From positions 1-17,866 of the forward strand of contig CAKUGW010000063.1 of NCBI GenBank assembly GCA_934654805.1: DNA of 17,866 nucleotides, in the 5' to 3' direction. The notes beneath the pieces were generated by a model. The model ran no database searches and was not told where the DNA came from. It was given only the letters and a program-made list of their open reading frames with translations. Shown in pieces: positions 7,743-15,025 of this stretch (its first letter is position 1; every line of letters begins with the position of its first letter). The position numbers and the translations under genes were made by a program. This DNA comes from an uncultured Kiritimatiellota bacterium (lineage in GTDB: Bacteria; Verrucomicrobiota; Kiritimatiellia; RFP12; UBA1067).

Positions 7743-8757
7743 CGCCGAAGCCGACGAGCCGTATCGCGCCGTGCGGACACGTCCCCGCCGGCCATTCGGC
7801 GTCGAAGAGGGCCGTCGCGGCGGCGCGGAAGGCGAGGTCGTCGCGCGCGGGCTGCGGAAAGGGCGCCTGACGCAGCTTCGTCTCGAACGCCGCGCTGCGG
7901 ATCTTGAGGCGCGCCGTCGTCGCCCAGCGCGGCGCGCGGCGGAAGCGGTAGCCGACCTCCTCGACGAGTTCCAGCAGCTTCGCGCGCACGACGTCGCGCC
8001 GCGGCTCGTCCGTCTCGAAGGTGTGCTCGCGCGAGACGGACTTCTCCTCGCGCGCTTCCCAGTGGACGAATTCCTCGGAACGTCCGAACGCGAGATCGAT
8101 GAGCGTCTGCGGGACGAGTGCGCTTGGCCTTGTCCGCTGGAGGTCGCCGCAGGTCGTGAGGCCGTAGGGCCGCAGGGCCGCAATCGTCTTCTTGCCGACG
8201 CCCCAGAGGACGCCGATCGGGCGCGGCGCGAGGAAGGCCGCGATCTCCGCCGGGTCGGTCGGCATCACGGTGAGGCCGTCCGGCTTGTCCTGCTCGGAGC
8301 CGATCTTCGCGAGCAGGCGGTTCGGGGCGAGGCCGACCGAGCAGCTCACGCCGCACGTCTCGCGGATCTCGCGCCGCAGGGCCTCGCCGAGCCGCCGGGG
8401 ATCGCCGCCGTAGAGGTGGAGCGTGCCGGTGACGTCGAGGAACGCCTCGTCGACGCTGACGGCCTCGACGTAGGGCGAGTAGTGCGAGAAGACCTCGAAC
8501 GCCTTCTTCGAGACGGCCTTGTAGAGTTCCATGTGCGGCGGCGTGAAGATGGCCTGCGGACATCTCTCGTAGGCCGTGCGCGAGGGCATGGCGGAGCGGA
8601 CGCCGAACGCGCGGGCCTCGTAGGAGCAGGTCGAGACGACGCCGCGCTCGTGCGGCCCCGCGCCGACGACAAGCGGCTTGCCGCGCCATTCGGGATGGTG
8701 CAGCAGCTCGACGGACGCGAAGAAGGCGTCCATGTCGACATGGAGGATCGTCGCCAT
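7555..8757 (-). CDS. dinB: DNA polymerase IV (Y-family translesion polymerase)
   Basis: This 400-aa error-prone polymerase bypasses DNA lesions. Metal-binding residues are Asp8 in HVDMDAFF and Asp103/Glu104 in SVDEAFLD. The palm, the helix-hairpin-helix thumb (GVGKKTIAALRPYG) and the little-finger region are all present. QLALF at 350-354 is a sliding-clamp-binding motif. Family members usually end soon after an ALDSLRDRFG-like helix, here near residue 376 (about position 7630). This protein continues about 24 residues, antisense to gltA, so its native stop also appears lost. The start is set by the promoter 8 bp upstream; there is no ribosome binding site. Confidence 0.95.
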   Translation of the reverse strand: MATILHVDMDAFFASVELLHHPEWRGKPLVVGAGPHERGVVSTCSYEARAFGVRSAMPSRTAYERCPQAIFTPPHMELYKAVSKKAFEVFSHYSPYVEAVSVDEAFLDVTGTLHLYGGDPRRLGEALRREIRETCGVSCSVGLAPNRLLAKIGSEQDKPDGLTVMPTDPAEIAAFLAPRPIGVLWGVGKKTIAALRPYGLTTCGDLQRTRPSALVPQTLIDLAFGRSEEFVHWEAREEKSVSREHTFETDEPRRDVVRAKLLELVEEVGYRFRRAPRWATTARLKIRSAAFETKLRQAPFPQPARDDLAFRAAATALFDAEWPAGTCPHGAIRLVGFGVTNFRAAPDDGQLALFASPEDAARERRERLSRALDSLRDRGLFGPPAARRGADGRSACTPGG

Positions 8758-8765
8758 GGACGGAG

Positions 8766-8774
8766 ATTATAGCA
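8766..8774 (-). promoter_or_regulatory. dinB promoter, extended -10 TGCTATAAT
   Basis: On the minus strand TGCTATAAT (8774 down to 8766) is a perfect extended -10 and lies 8 bp before the dinB ATG at 8757. Transcription would start at the ATG or within one or two bases of it. There is no SOS (LexA) box that I can recognise. Confidence 0.7.
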
Positions 8775-8800
8775 CATTCCCGTCTGACCTTTCTCGGATT

Positions 8801-8810
8801 TTGGTATAAT
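8801..8810 (+). promoter_or_regulatory. der promoter, extended -10 TTGGTATAAT
   Basis: TGGTATAAT (8802-8810) is a perfect extended -10. A weak -35 (CTGACC, 8784-8789) is spaced only 15 bp away. The ATG at 8822 lies 11 bp after the -10, so the leader would be about 4-6 nt. Confidence 0.72.
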
Positions 8811-8821
8811 ATGCGTCCATC

Positions 8822-10168
8822 ATGAACGTCGTCAGTCTTGTCGGGCGCCCGAACACGGGCAAGAGCGCGCTTTTCAACCGCATCGCGAAGAAGCGCGTCG
8901 CGATCGTCTTTGACCAGCCGGGCGTGACGCGCGACCGCGTGACGCGCGAGGTCGAGGTCCTTGGCCGCAAGGTCATGCTCGTCGACACGGGCGGCATCGC
9001 CTTCGACCGCCGCGTCACGAAGGACCCGCTGGACGACGAGACGCGCAGCCAGGCCGCGCTCGCGGTCGAGGACTCGGCCGTCTGCGTGGTCGTCGTCGAT
9101 GCGCGCGCGGGCGTCACGCCGCTCGACCAGGAGGTCATCACGCGCGTCCGCAAGTCGGGCGTCCCGTGCCTCATCGCGGCGAACAAGTGCGACGTGCCGG
9201 AGGACGACGTGCGCGCGGCGGAGTTCGCGCGCTTCGGCCTGCCCGTCTACCCGACGTCCGCCGAGCACGGGCGCGGCGTCGAGACGCTGGTCGAGACGGT
9301 CGTCGCGAAGCTGCCGCCCGCCGTGGCGGACGAGACGGCGGCGCGTCCCCTGCGCGTCGCCGTCGTGGGGCGCCCGAACGCCGGCAAGTCGAGCTACGTC
9401 AACCGGCTCCTGAACGCGCCGCGCGTGATCGTCTCGGAGATCGCCGGCACGACGCGCGACGCCGTCGAGGTGCCGTTCACGATCGGCTCCGGGCCGGAGG
9501 CGCGGCACTACATGCTCGTCGACACGGCCGGCATGAAGCCGCACACGAAGATGTCCAAGACGTCCGTCGACAACTTCTCGCTCTTCCGCTCGGAGCAGGC
9601 GATCGAGGAGGCCGACGTCGTCGTCCTGCTGCTGGACCCCGTGATGGGCCCGACGATGCAGGACAAGCGCATCGCCGGCAAGATCCTCGACGCGAACCGC
9701 GCGTGCGTCCTCATGCTGAACAAGTGGGACCTCGCGAACGAGGAGGGGATCACGGACGAGAAGACGGCGGCGGACGCCGTCCGCCGGATGATGCCGTTCC
9801 TCGCGTTCGCGCCGATCGTCTTCTGCTCGAACAAGTCGGGCTACAACATCCGCCGCACGGTGGACGCGATCGACAAGGCCGCCGCGAGCGCGTCCGAGCG
9901 CCTGCCGACGGGGATGCTGAACCGCGTCATCGAGACGGCGACGAAGAAGACGCTGGCGCCGATGGTCCGGGGCCGGCGGCTGAAGGTCTACTACGGCCTG
10001 CAGGTCGCGACGAACCCGCAGACGATCCGCCTGTTCGTGAACGACCCGAAGCTCGTCACGCCCGCCTACCTCGCGTTCATCGAGCGGAACATCCGCGCGC
10101 GCTTCGGGCTGGAGGGCGCGCCCCTGCGCATCTTCCTCAAGGCGCGCAGCCGGAAAGAGCTCGCGTAG
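8822..10168 (+). CDS. der: ribosome biogenesis GTPase Der (EngA)
   Basis: This double GTPase is required for 50S subunit maturation. It is 448 aa, the usual length. The first G domain has G1 GRPNTGKS (8-15), G3 DTGG (55-58) and G4 NKCD (121-124). The second has GRPNAGKS (183-190), DTAG (234-237) and NKWD (300-303). The last ~90 residues form the KH-like RNA-binding domain. The start at 8822 is the first ATG after the promoter; no Shine-Dalgarno is present. It is transcribed away from dinB and ends before a hairpin terminator. Confidence 0.96.
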   Translation: MNVVSLVGRPNTGKSALFNRIAKKRVAIVFDQPGVTRDRVTREVEVLGRKVMLVDTGGIAFDRRVTKDPLDDETRSQAALAVEDSAVCVVVVDARAGVTPLDQEVITRVRKSGVPCLIAANKCDVPEDDVRAAEFARFGLPVYPTSAEHGRGVETLVETVVAKLPPAVADETAARPLRVAVVGRPNAGKSSYVNRLLNAPRVIVSEIAGTTRDAVEVPFTIGSGPEARHYMLVDTAGMKPHTKMSKTSVDNFSLFRSEQAIEEADVVVLLLDPVMGPTMQDKRIAGKILDANRACVLMLNKWDLANEEGITDEKTAADAVRRMMPFLAFAPIVFCSNKSGYNIRRTVDAIDKAAASASERLPTGMLNRVIETATKKTLAPMVRGRRLKVYYGLQVATNPQTIRLFVNDPKLVTPAYLAFIERNIRARFGLEGAPLRIFLKARSRKELA

Positions 10169-10175
10169 ACGTGGG

Positions 10176-10205
10176 CGGCGGAGGGGACGGCTATCCGCCG
10201 TTTTT
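10176..10205 (+). terminator. Rho-independent terminator after der
   Basis: A perfect 7-bp stem (CGGCGGA at 10176-10182, TCCGCCG at 10194-10200) with an 11-nt loop is followed by TTTTT (10201-10205). The T-run continues directly into the pilT -10 element. Confidence 0.75.
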
Positions 10206-10213
10206 GGTATAAT
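10204..10213 (+). promoter_or_regulatory. pilT promoter, extended -10 TTGGTATAAT
   Basis: TGGTATAAT ends at 10213, 27 bp before the pilT ATG. The leader contains AGAGGAGA (10225-10232) as ribosome binding site. The expected -35 position falls inside the der terminator hairpin and shows no consensus. Confidence 0.72.
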
Positions 10214-10240
10214 TGCCTAAAAAAGAGGAGAGACAAAGAG

Positions 10241-11341
10241 ATGGACATCCACATTGAGGACCTGCTTCAGGCCACGATCGACGAGGGGGCTTCCGACCTC
10301 CACATCCGCGCGCACATGCCGCCCAAGCTGCGCGTCCACGGCGAGCTGCTGCCGATCGCGGACGAGGAGCTGAGCGAGGAGGACTCCTACGGGCTCTGCA
10401 AGGAGATGGTCGCGCGGTCGAACGACCCGGACAAGATGGACGAGGTCGAGAAGAACGGCGGCGCCGACTTCGCGCTCGCGCATCCGGACGGGACGCGCTT
10501 CCGCGTGTCGATCTTCAAGGAGCGCAAGCGCTACGGCGCGGTGCTGCGGCAGATCCCGAACACGCTCCTCACGATGGAGCAGCTGGGGCTGCCGCCGGTC
10601 GTGAAGGAGCTCCTCTTCAAGCCGCGCGGACTCATCCTCGTCACCGGCCCGACGGGTTCCGGCAAGTCGACGACGCTCGCCTCGATGCTGAACGTCATCA
10701 ACCAGGAGCGCAACGTCCACATCATCACGATCGAGGACCCGATCGAGTTCTACCACACCTCGCAGAACTCGCTCGTCACCCAGCGCGAGGTCGGCGACGA
10801 CGTGCCGAGCTTCGCCGAGGCGATCCGCCGCGCGCTCCGCCAGGACCCGGACGTCATCCTCGTCGGCGAAATGCGCGACCTGGAGACGATCGCGGCGGCG
10901 ATCACGGCGGCCGAGACCGGCCACCTCGTCTTCGGCACGCTGCACACGACGGGCGCGGCGGAGACGATCGACCGCATCGTCGACGCCTTCCCGATGAACC
11001 AGCAGTCGCAGATCCGCACGCAGCTCGCGGCGGGCATGCAGGCCGTCATCTCGCAGATCCTGCTGCCGAAGCTCGGCCCGGACGGCCAGGTGCACGGCCG
11101 CGTCGCCGCGTTCGAGATCATGACGACGACGGACGCGATCCGCAGCCGCATCCGAGACAACAAGACGAACATGATCAAGTCGGACCTGCAGACGGGCGCG
11201 AAGTTCGGCATGCAGACGCTCGACTCGCACCTGACGCAGCTCTACAAGCAGGGCCTCATCGCCTACGAGGAGCTGATCACGAAGTCGCAGGACCCCGACT
11301 CGATCGTCGAGAAGCTGCGCGAAGAGGGCTACGGGTCGTAA
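10241..11341 (+). CDS. pilT: type IV pilus retraction ATPase PilT
   Basis: This 366-aa cytoplasmic hexameric ATPase disassembles pilin from the pilus base, powering twitching and DNA uptake. Walker A is GPTGSGKST (136-144), Walker B is DVILVGEMRD (204-213) and the His box is TGHLVFGTLHT (226-236). A C-terminal AIRSRIRD sequence corresponds to the AIRNLIRE retraction motif, followed by GMQTLDSHL. These features favour PilT over the extension ATPases PilB/GspE, which have a longer N-terminal domain and a zinc-binding cysteine cluster that is absent here. No pilin genes are adjacent; pilC lies 5.2 kb downstream. Confidence 0.93.
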   Translation: MDIHIEDLLQATIDEGASDLHIRAHMPPKLRVHGELLPIADEELSEEDSYGLCKEMVARSNDPDKMDEVEKNGGADFALAHPDGTRFRVSIFKERKRYGAVLRQIPNTLLTMEQLGLPPVVKELLFKPRGLILVTGPTGSGKSTTLASMLNVINQERNVHIITIEDPIEFYHTSQNSLVTQREVGDDVPSFAEAIRRALRQDPDVILVGEMRDLETIAAAITAAETGHLVFGTLHTTGAAETIDRIVDAFPMNQQSQIRTQLAAGMQAVISQILLPKLGPDGQVHGRVAAFEIMTTTDAIRSRIRDNKTNMIKSDLQTGAKFGMQTLDSHLTQLYKQGLIAYEELITKSQDPDSIVEKLREEGYGS

Positions 11342-11347
11342 GCGCGG

Positions 11348-12142
11348 ATGCTCCTTCGGATCGAGGATCTCGCCGTCTCGTTCCGCGACGACGAGGGGGC
11401 CGTGACCTCGGCGGCGCGGCACGTGAACCTGACGCTCGACCGGGGCGAGGTGCTGGGGCTCGTCGGCGAGTCGGGCTCGGGCAAGAGCTCCGTCGCGCTG
11501 TCGGTGCCGCGCCTCCTGCCGAGCCCGCCCGCGTTCTGGCCGAAGGGGCGCATCCTCTTCGACGGCGCGGACACGCTGACGCGGACGCTCGCCGAGCTGC
11601 GCCGGATTCGCGGCCGGCGCATCGGCGTCGTCTTCCAGGACCCGATGGGGTCACTCTCGCCGCTCCACCGCATCGGCGACCAGCTCGTCGAGACCGTGCG
11701 GCTGCACGCGGGCGTCTCGAAAGGGGCGGCGCGCGAGCAGGCGCTCGCGTGGCTCGGGAAGGTCGGCATTCCCGACCCGGCCGTGCGCGCGCGGGCCTAT
11801 CCGCACGAGCTCTCGGGCGGCATGCAGCAGCGCGTCATGATCGCGATGGCGCTCATGCTCGGGCCCGACCTGCTCATCGCCGACGAGCCGACGACGGCGC
11901 TGGACGTCACGGTCCAGGCGCAGGTCCTGCGCCTCATGAAGGACCTGCACCGCGCGAATTCCGCGATTCTCCTCATCACGCACGACCTCGGCGTCGTCTC
12001 GCAGATGGCGACGAAGCTCGCGGTCATGAAGGCGGGCGAGGTCGTCGAGACGTCGGACGACCCGGCGGCGTTCTTCCGCGCGCCGACCCATCCCTACGCG
12101 CAGGCGCTCGTGCGCGAGGCGCGGAAGATGGAACTTGCCTGA
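11348..12142 (+). CDS. ABC transporter ATP-binding protein, peptide/nickel type (DppD/NikD-like)
   Basis: This 264-aa ATPase has Walker A GESGSGKS (40-47), Q-loop Gln97 (VVFQDP), signature LSGGMQQR (155-162) and Walker B LLIADEP (175-181). The C-terminal HPYAQAL motif marks the oligopeptide/dipeptide/nickel importer class. It stops about 14 residues after that motif and lacks the longer C-terminal domain of DppD/OppD, so its length is closer to NikD. The start is 7 bp after the pilT stop with no clear ribosome binding site, suggesting translational coupling. No permease, binding protein or partner ATPase is nearby. Substrate is unknown. Confidence 0.88.
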   Translation: MLLRIEDLAVSFRDDEGAVTSAARHVNLTLDRGEVLGLVGESGSGKSSVALSVPRLLPSPPAFWPKGRILFDGADTLTRTLAELRRIRGRRIGVVFQDPMGSLSPLHRIGDQLVETVRLHAGVSKGAAREQALAWLGKVGIPDPAVRARAYPHELSGGMQQRVMIAMALMLGPDLLIADEPTTALDVTVQAQVLRLMKDLHRANSAILLITHDLGVVSQMATKLAVMKAGEVVETSDDPAAFFRAPTHPYAQALVREARKMELA

Positions 12143-12186
12143 AGCCCTTGGCTTTTCGGCCGCAGATTTTTTTCGCCTGACGTGAA

Positions 12187-12206
12187 CCTGCGGTGCAGGC
12201 CCTGCA
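12187..12206 (+). promoter_or_regulatory. overlapping inverted repeats upstream of the sigma factor gene
   Basis: Three short arms alternate: CCTGC (12187-12191), GCAGG (12195-12199) and CCTGC (12201-12205). The middle arm can pair with either neighbour. The downstream pair forms the near-perfect dyad TGCAGGCCCTGCA (12194-12206). It lies 38 bp before the sigma factor ATG. It could be an operator or an RNA switch; neither is proven. Confidence 0.4.
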
Positions 12207-12243
12207 TTTACGTCTATGAACAGCACGACGTTTGCGCAGCCGC

Positions 12244-12768
12244 ATGGAAATCTGGTTGGAAATCAGGAAAGACGTGGAAAGCGGGGCAAAACGGCTCGTT
12301 TCCGAGTACGGAGACCGGCTTTTTGCCACCGCTCTCCTGTTGTGCCGTAACGACCATGACGCGGAAGACCTCGTGTTCCGCACGTTCGACCAGGCGATCC
12401 GCAAGATTTCGAAATACCGCGACACGGGCGACTTCTTCAACTGGCTCTACACGATCCAGCTCAACTTCCGGCGGATGGACCTGCGGAAGCGCCGCGTCGA
12501 GATCGTGTCGGTCGGCGGCGCGCTCGACCTGCCGGAACGTCCCGACCCGCTGTTCGCCGAGCTTGTCGCGGATTCGGGGGTCGAGGCGCTGCGCACGGCG
12601 GTCGGCAGCGTGTCCGATCCGCTGCGTTTCGTCGTGAAAAGAAGGTATTTCGATGGGCGGCCCGTCGAGGAGATCGCCCGGGAGCTGGGCGTCCCGGAGG
12701 GCACCGTCAAGTCAAGGCTTCACAAGGCAAGGGAGGTACTGCATGGACTGCTGTCCAGAAATCACTGA
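12244..12768 (+). CDS. ECF-type RNA polymerase sigma factor
   Basis: This 174-aa protein has the two-domain layout of group 4 sigma factors. Region 2 spans about residues 24-80 (CRNDHDAEDLVFRTFDQA, then NWLYTIQLNFRRMDLRKRR) and region 4 spans about 117-172, with the helix-turn-helix PVEEIARELGVPEGTVKSRL. The ATG at 12244 is chosen because it begins the conserved sequence; a TTG four codons earlier is possible. No Shine-Dalgarno precedes either. The gene overlaps the next by 26 bp, which is typical of a sigma/anti-sigma pair. I found no self-recognition promoter with correct spacing. Confidence 0.88.
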   Translation: MEIWLEIRKDVESGAKRLVSEYGDRLFATALLLCRNDHDAEDLVFRTFDQAIRKISKYRDTGDFFNWLYTIQLNFRRMDLRKRRVEIVSVGGALDLPERPDPLFAELVADSGVEALRTAVGSVSDPLRFVVKRRYFDGRPVEEIARELGVPEGTVKSRLHKAREVLHGLLSRNH

Positions 12769-13057
12769 AAAGCGGCTGCCGGCGGATTTCGCCGATCGGC
12801 TGATCGCGCGCATCCGTCTGCGCCGCCGGCGCGAACGCCGCGCGAAGGTCTTGGCGGCGATCGCCGTCCTGATTGTCGGCTCGATCGCCTGCGTCGGCTT
12901 CTGGGGGCCGGAGGAGGCGAAGCCCGTCGGGGAGGCGCAGCTCATCGCGGCGCACCCGGAGAAGCCGAAGGACCAGGTGTCCGGCTGGATGCTGCTGGGC
13001 GTCTTTCGCGAGTGCTTCAAGCGCGTGAAAACAGGCAAAAAGAGGGAAGAAGACTAA
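12743..13057 (+). CDS. small single-pass membrane protein, candidate anti-sigma factor
   Basis: The 104-aa product starts at an ATG inside the end of the sigma gene, with GGGAGG at 12731-12736, 6 bp upstream, so the two are translationally coupled. A very basic stretch (RIRLRRRRERRAK, residues 23-35) is followed by one hydrophobic helix (about 36-54) and a short polar tail with a second weakly hydrophobic patch. The orientation would be N-terminus inside. Position and topology suggest a membrane anti-sigma factor, but the ~30-residue cytoplasmic part is shorter than most known anti-sigma domains and has no zinc-binding His-Cys-Cys motif beyond an N-terminal CC pair. I do not recognise the family. 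The decarboxylase fusion gene starts one base after its stop. Confidence 0.7.
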   Translation: MDCCPEITEKRLPADFADRLIARIRLRRRRERRAKVLAAIAVLIVGSIACVGFWGPEEAKPVGEAQLIAAHPEKPKDQVSGWMLLGVFRECFKRVKTGKKREED

Positions 13058-13058
13058 A

Positions 13059-13499
13059 ATGGCCGTCTTAGGGCAAGGTGTTGTGCTGATGGTCGCGGGA
13101 ATGGGCATCGTCTACCTGTTCCTCTGGGTGCTGATCGTCATTTCCGAGAAGGCGAGCCAGTTCGTCTCGCGCTTCGATTCCATCGTTCCCGACGAGGCGC
13201 CGAAGAAGGCGAAGCGGGCGGCGGGCGGGCCGAAGCCCGCCGCCCCGATGACGGCGGGCGGTTCGGCCGATGGTGCTGCGCCGGGCGGGGGCGAGAAGGT
13301 GGCTGCGCCCGTGCCGGGGACGGTGCTGCGCATCACGGCGGCGAACGGGTCGCGCGTCGCGAAGGGCGACGAGCTGCTCGTGATGGACGTCATGAAGATG
13401 GAGACGCCGTTCTCCGCGCCGTGCGACGGGACGGTCACGATGCTCGTCGCCGCGACGGACAAGGTCGCGACGGGCGACACGCTCGCCCTTGTGGGATAA
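13059..13499 (+). CDS. OadG-type membrane subunit fused to a biotin carrier domain
   Basis: This 146-aa protein joins two parts of a sodium-pumping decarboxylase. Residues 7-28 form one membrane helix like that of OadG/MmdD. Residues 46-78 form an Ala/Pro/Gly/Lys-rich flexible linker. Residues 80-146 form a biotinyl domain with the biotin-accepting Lys113 in VMDVMKMETP. In oxaloacetate decarboxylase the biotin domain sits at the end of the alpha subunit; in methylmalonyl-CoA and glutaconyl-CoA decarboxylases it is usually a separate gamma subunit. Here it is attached directly to the membrane anchor. Ribosome binding site AGAGGGA lies at 13041-13047. oadB begins 14 bp downstream. No alpha subunit gene is present in the window. 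Confidence 0.88.
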   Translation: MAVLGQGVVLMVAGMGIVYLFLWVLIVISEKASQFVSRFDSIVPDEAPKKAKRAAGGPKPAAPMTAGGSADGAAPGGGEKVAAPVPGTVLRITAANGSRVAKGDELLVMDVMKMETPFSAPCDGTVTMLVAATDKVATGDTLALVG

Positions 13500-13513
13500 G
13501 AAAGGAAATGACG

Positions 13514-15004
13514 ATGAAGAAGTTCCTGATGATGCTGGCCCTGGCGGGATGCGCGTGCGGCGCGCGGGCCGCCGAAGGCGAAAACTGGCTGACGACGGTC
13601 GGCAAGGTCTGGGACCTTGGTGGGGAGACGGGCATCGCCGGCTTCCTCGAACGCGCGGCGCCCGCGTACATCACGGGCGAGTTCGCCGAGGCCGACCGGC
13701 CCGAGGCGAAGCCGCTCGCGGCGAACCGCAACGGCTATTACGACAAGGACCTGAAGTGGCATGGCGGCTACTTCGACGACGTGGGGAACTTCGTCGCGGG
13801 GCATCCGGTGCAGACGCTCTTCGGCATGCCCTACGGCCTTGGCCAGCTGATCATGATCCCGGTCTGCCTCGTCCTCATGTATCTCGCGATCGTGAAGGGC
13901 TTCGAGCCGCTGCTGCTGCTGCCGATCGGCTTCGGCGGCCTGCTCGCGAACTGTCCGCTTTCGGGCATCACGGCCCCCGCGATGATGCATGACGGCGTCA
14001 TCACCTTCCTCGCGAGCGGCATCCCGACGATGACCGGCGGCATTGTCGAGCCGGGCGGCTTCCTCCACTACTTCTTCCGGTTCGGCATTGACACGGGCGT
14101 CTTCCCGATCGTCATCTTCATGGGTGTCGGCGCGATGACGGACTTCGGGCCGCTCATCGCGAGCCCCAAGTCGGCGCTCCTCGGCGGCGCGGCGCAGTTC
14201 GGCATCTTCTTCGCGCTCTTCGGCGCGCTCGGCCTCACGGCACTCTTTTCGGATCTCGGCTTCGGCCTCAAGGAGGCGAGCTCCATCGGCATCATCGGCG
14301 GTGCGGACGGCCCGACGGCCATCTGGCTCACGTCGCGCCTCGCCCCGGATCTCCTCGGCGCGATCGCGGTCGCCGCGTATTCCTACATGGCGCTCGTGCC
14401 GATCATCCAGCCGCCGATCATGAAGGCGCTGACGACGAAGGAGGAACGCCTCATCAAGATGCCGCAGCTGCGCAACGTCACGAAGATCGAGAAGGTCGCC
14501 TTCCCGCTTGTCGTGCTGCTCCTCTGCGCGATTCTCCTGCCGTCGGCCGTGCCGCTCATTGGCGCGCTCATGCTCGGCAACCTCGCCCGCGAGGTCGGCG
14601 CGTCCGTCTCGCGCATTGCGGACACGATGTCGAACGCGCTCATCAACATCGTGACGATCATGCTCGGCCTCGCGGTCGGCTCGAAGCTCGCGTGCGAGAA
14701 GTTCCTGTCGGGCCAGACGCTCGCGATTCTCGCGCTCGGCCTCGTCGCGTTCTGCGTTGGCACGGCGGGCGGCGTCGTCATGGCGAAGGCCATGAACCTC
14801 TTCTGCCGGAAGGAGAACCGCATCAATCCGCTGATCGGCTCGGCGGGCGTCTCGGCCGTGCCGATGGCTGCGCGCGTCTCGAACAAGGTCGCGCTCGCGG
14901 ACGACCCGGCGAACTACGTCCTCATGCAGGCGATGGGGCCGAACGTCTCGGGTGTGATCGGCTCCGCCGTCGTCGCGGGCGTCCTCTACACCCTCTGCCG
15001 CTGA
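13514..15004 (+). CDS. oadB: sodium ion-translocating decarboxylase beta subunit, with an extra N-terminal region
   Basis: The 496-aa integral membrane protein decarboxylates carboxybiotin and exports Na+. Family residues essential in the Klebsiella enzyme are all present: Asp210 in GAMTDFGP (its Asp203), and Asn438, Gly442, Ser447 and Arg454 in NPLIGSAGVSAVPMAAR (its Asn373, Gly377, Ser382, Arg389). GGADGPTAIW and MGPNVSGVIGSA are further signatures. The core begins near residue 110, GQLIMIPVCLVL; ordinary subunits reach this point within about 20 residues. The extra part starts with a signal-peptide-like stretch and lipobox LAGC (10-13). The start at 13514 is preferred over 13508 because AAAGGA (13501-13506) is then 7 bp away. 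The substrate (oxaloacetate, methylmalonyl-CoA or other) cannot be told without the alpha subunit. Confidence 0.93.
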   Translation: MKKFLMMLALAGCACGARAAEGENWLTTVGKVWDLGGETGIAGFLERAAPAYITGEFAEADRPEAKPLAANRNGYYDKDLKWHGGYFDDVGNFVAGHPVQTLFGMPYGLGQLIMIPVCLVLMYLAIVKGFEPLLLLPIGFGGLLANCPLSGITAPAMMHDGVITFLASGIPTMTGGIVEPGGFLHYFFRFGIDTGVFPIVIFMGVGAMTDFGPLIASPKSALLGGAAQFGIFFALFGALGLTALFSDLGFGLKEASSIGIIGGADGPTAIWLTSRLAPDLLGAIAVAAYSYMALVPIIQPPIMKALTTKEERLIKMPQLRNVTKIEKVAFPLVVLLLCAILLPSAVPLIGALMLGNLAREVGASVSRIADTMSNALINIVTIMLGLAVGSKLACEKFLSGQTLAILALGLVAFCVGTAGGVVMAKAMNLFCRKENRINPLIGSAGVSAVPMAARVSNKVALADDPANYVLMQAMGPNVSGVIGSAVVAGVLYTLCR

Positions 15005-15025
15005 AGCCGCCCCACCCCATCCCTC

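Noticed and set aside
8100..8140. Partial GGCCTTGTCC match to the palindrome family within dinB
   Set aside because: Only part of the core is present, without the GGGG and CCCC arms; expected by chance in GC-rich DNA.
3555..8183. A 1542-codon open frame on the minus strand across the GH106 and gltA genes
   Set aside because: It is antisense to two genes with clear family motifs, is highly Arg/Ala/Val-rich with no recognisable domain, and arises from G/C-biased third positions that remove stops from the opposite strand.
12182..12216. ECF-type self-promoter (TGAACC ... CGTCTA) before the sigma factor gene
   Set aside because: Both half motifs resemble ECF consensus elements, but the gap is about 22 bp, whereas about 16-17 is needed.
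12216..12350. A plus-strand ORF from ATG 12216 in another frame than the sigma factor
   Set aside because: It is about 44 codons, lacks a ribosome binding site and the local codon bias, and overlaps conserved sigma sequence.
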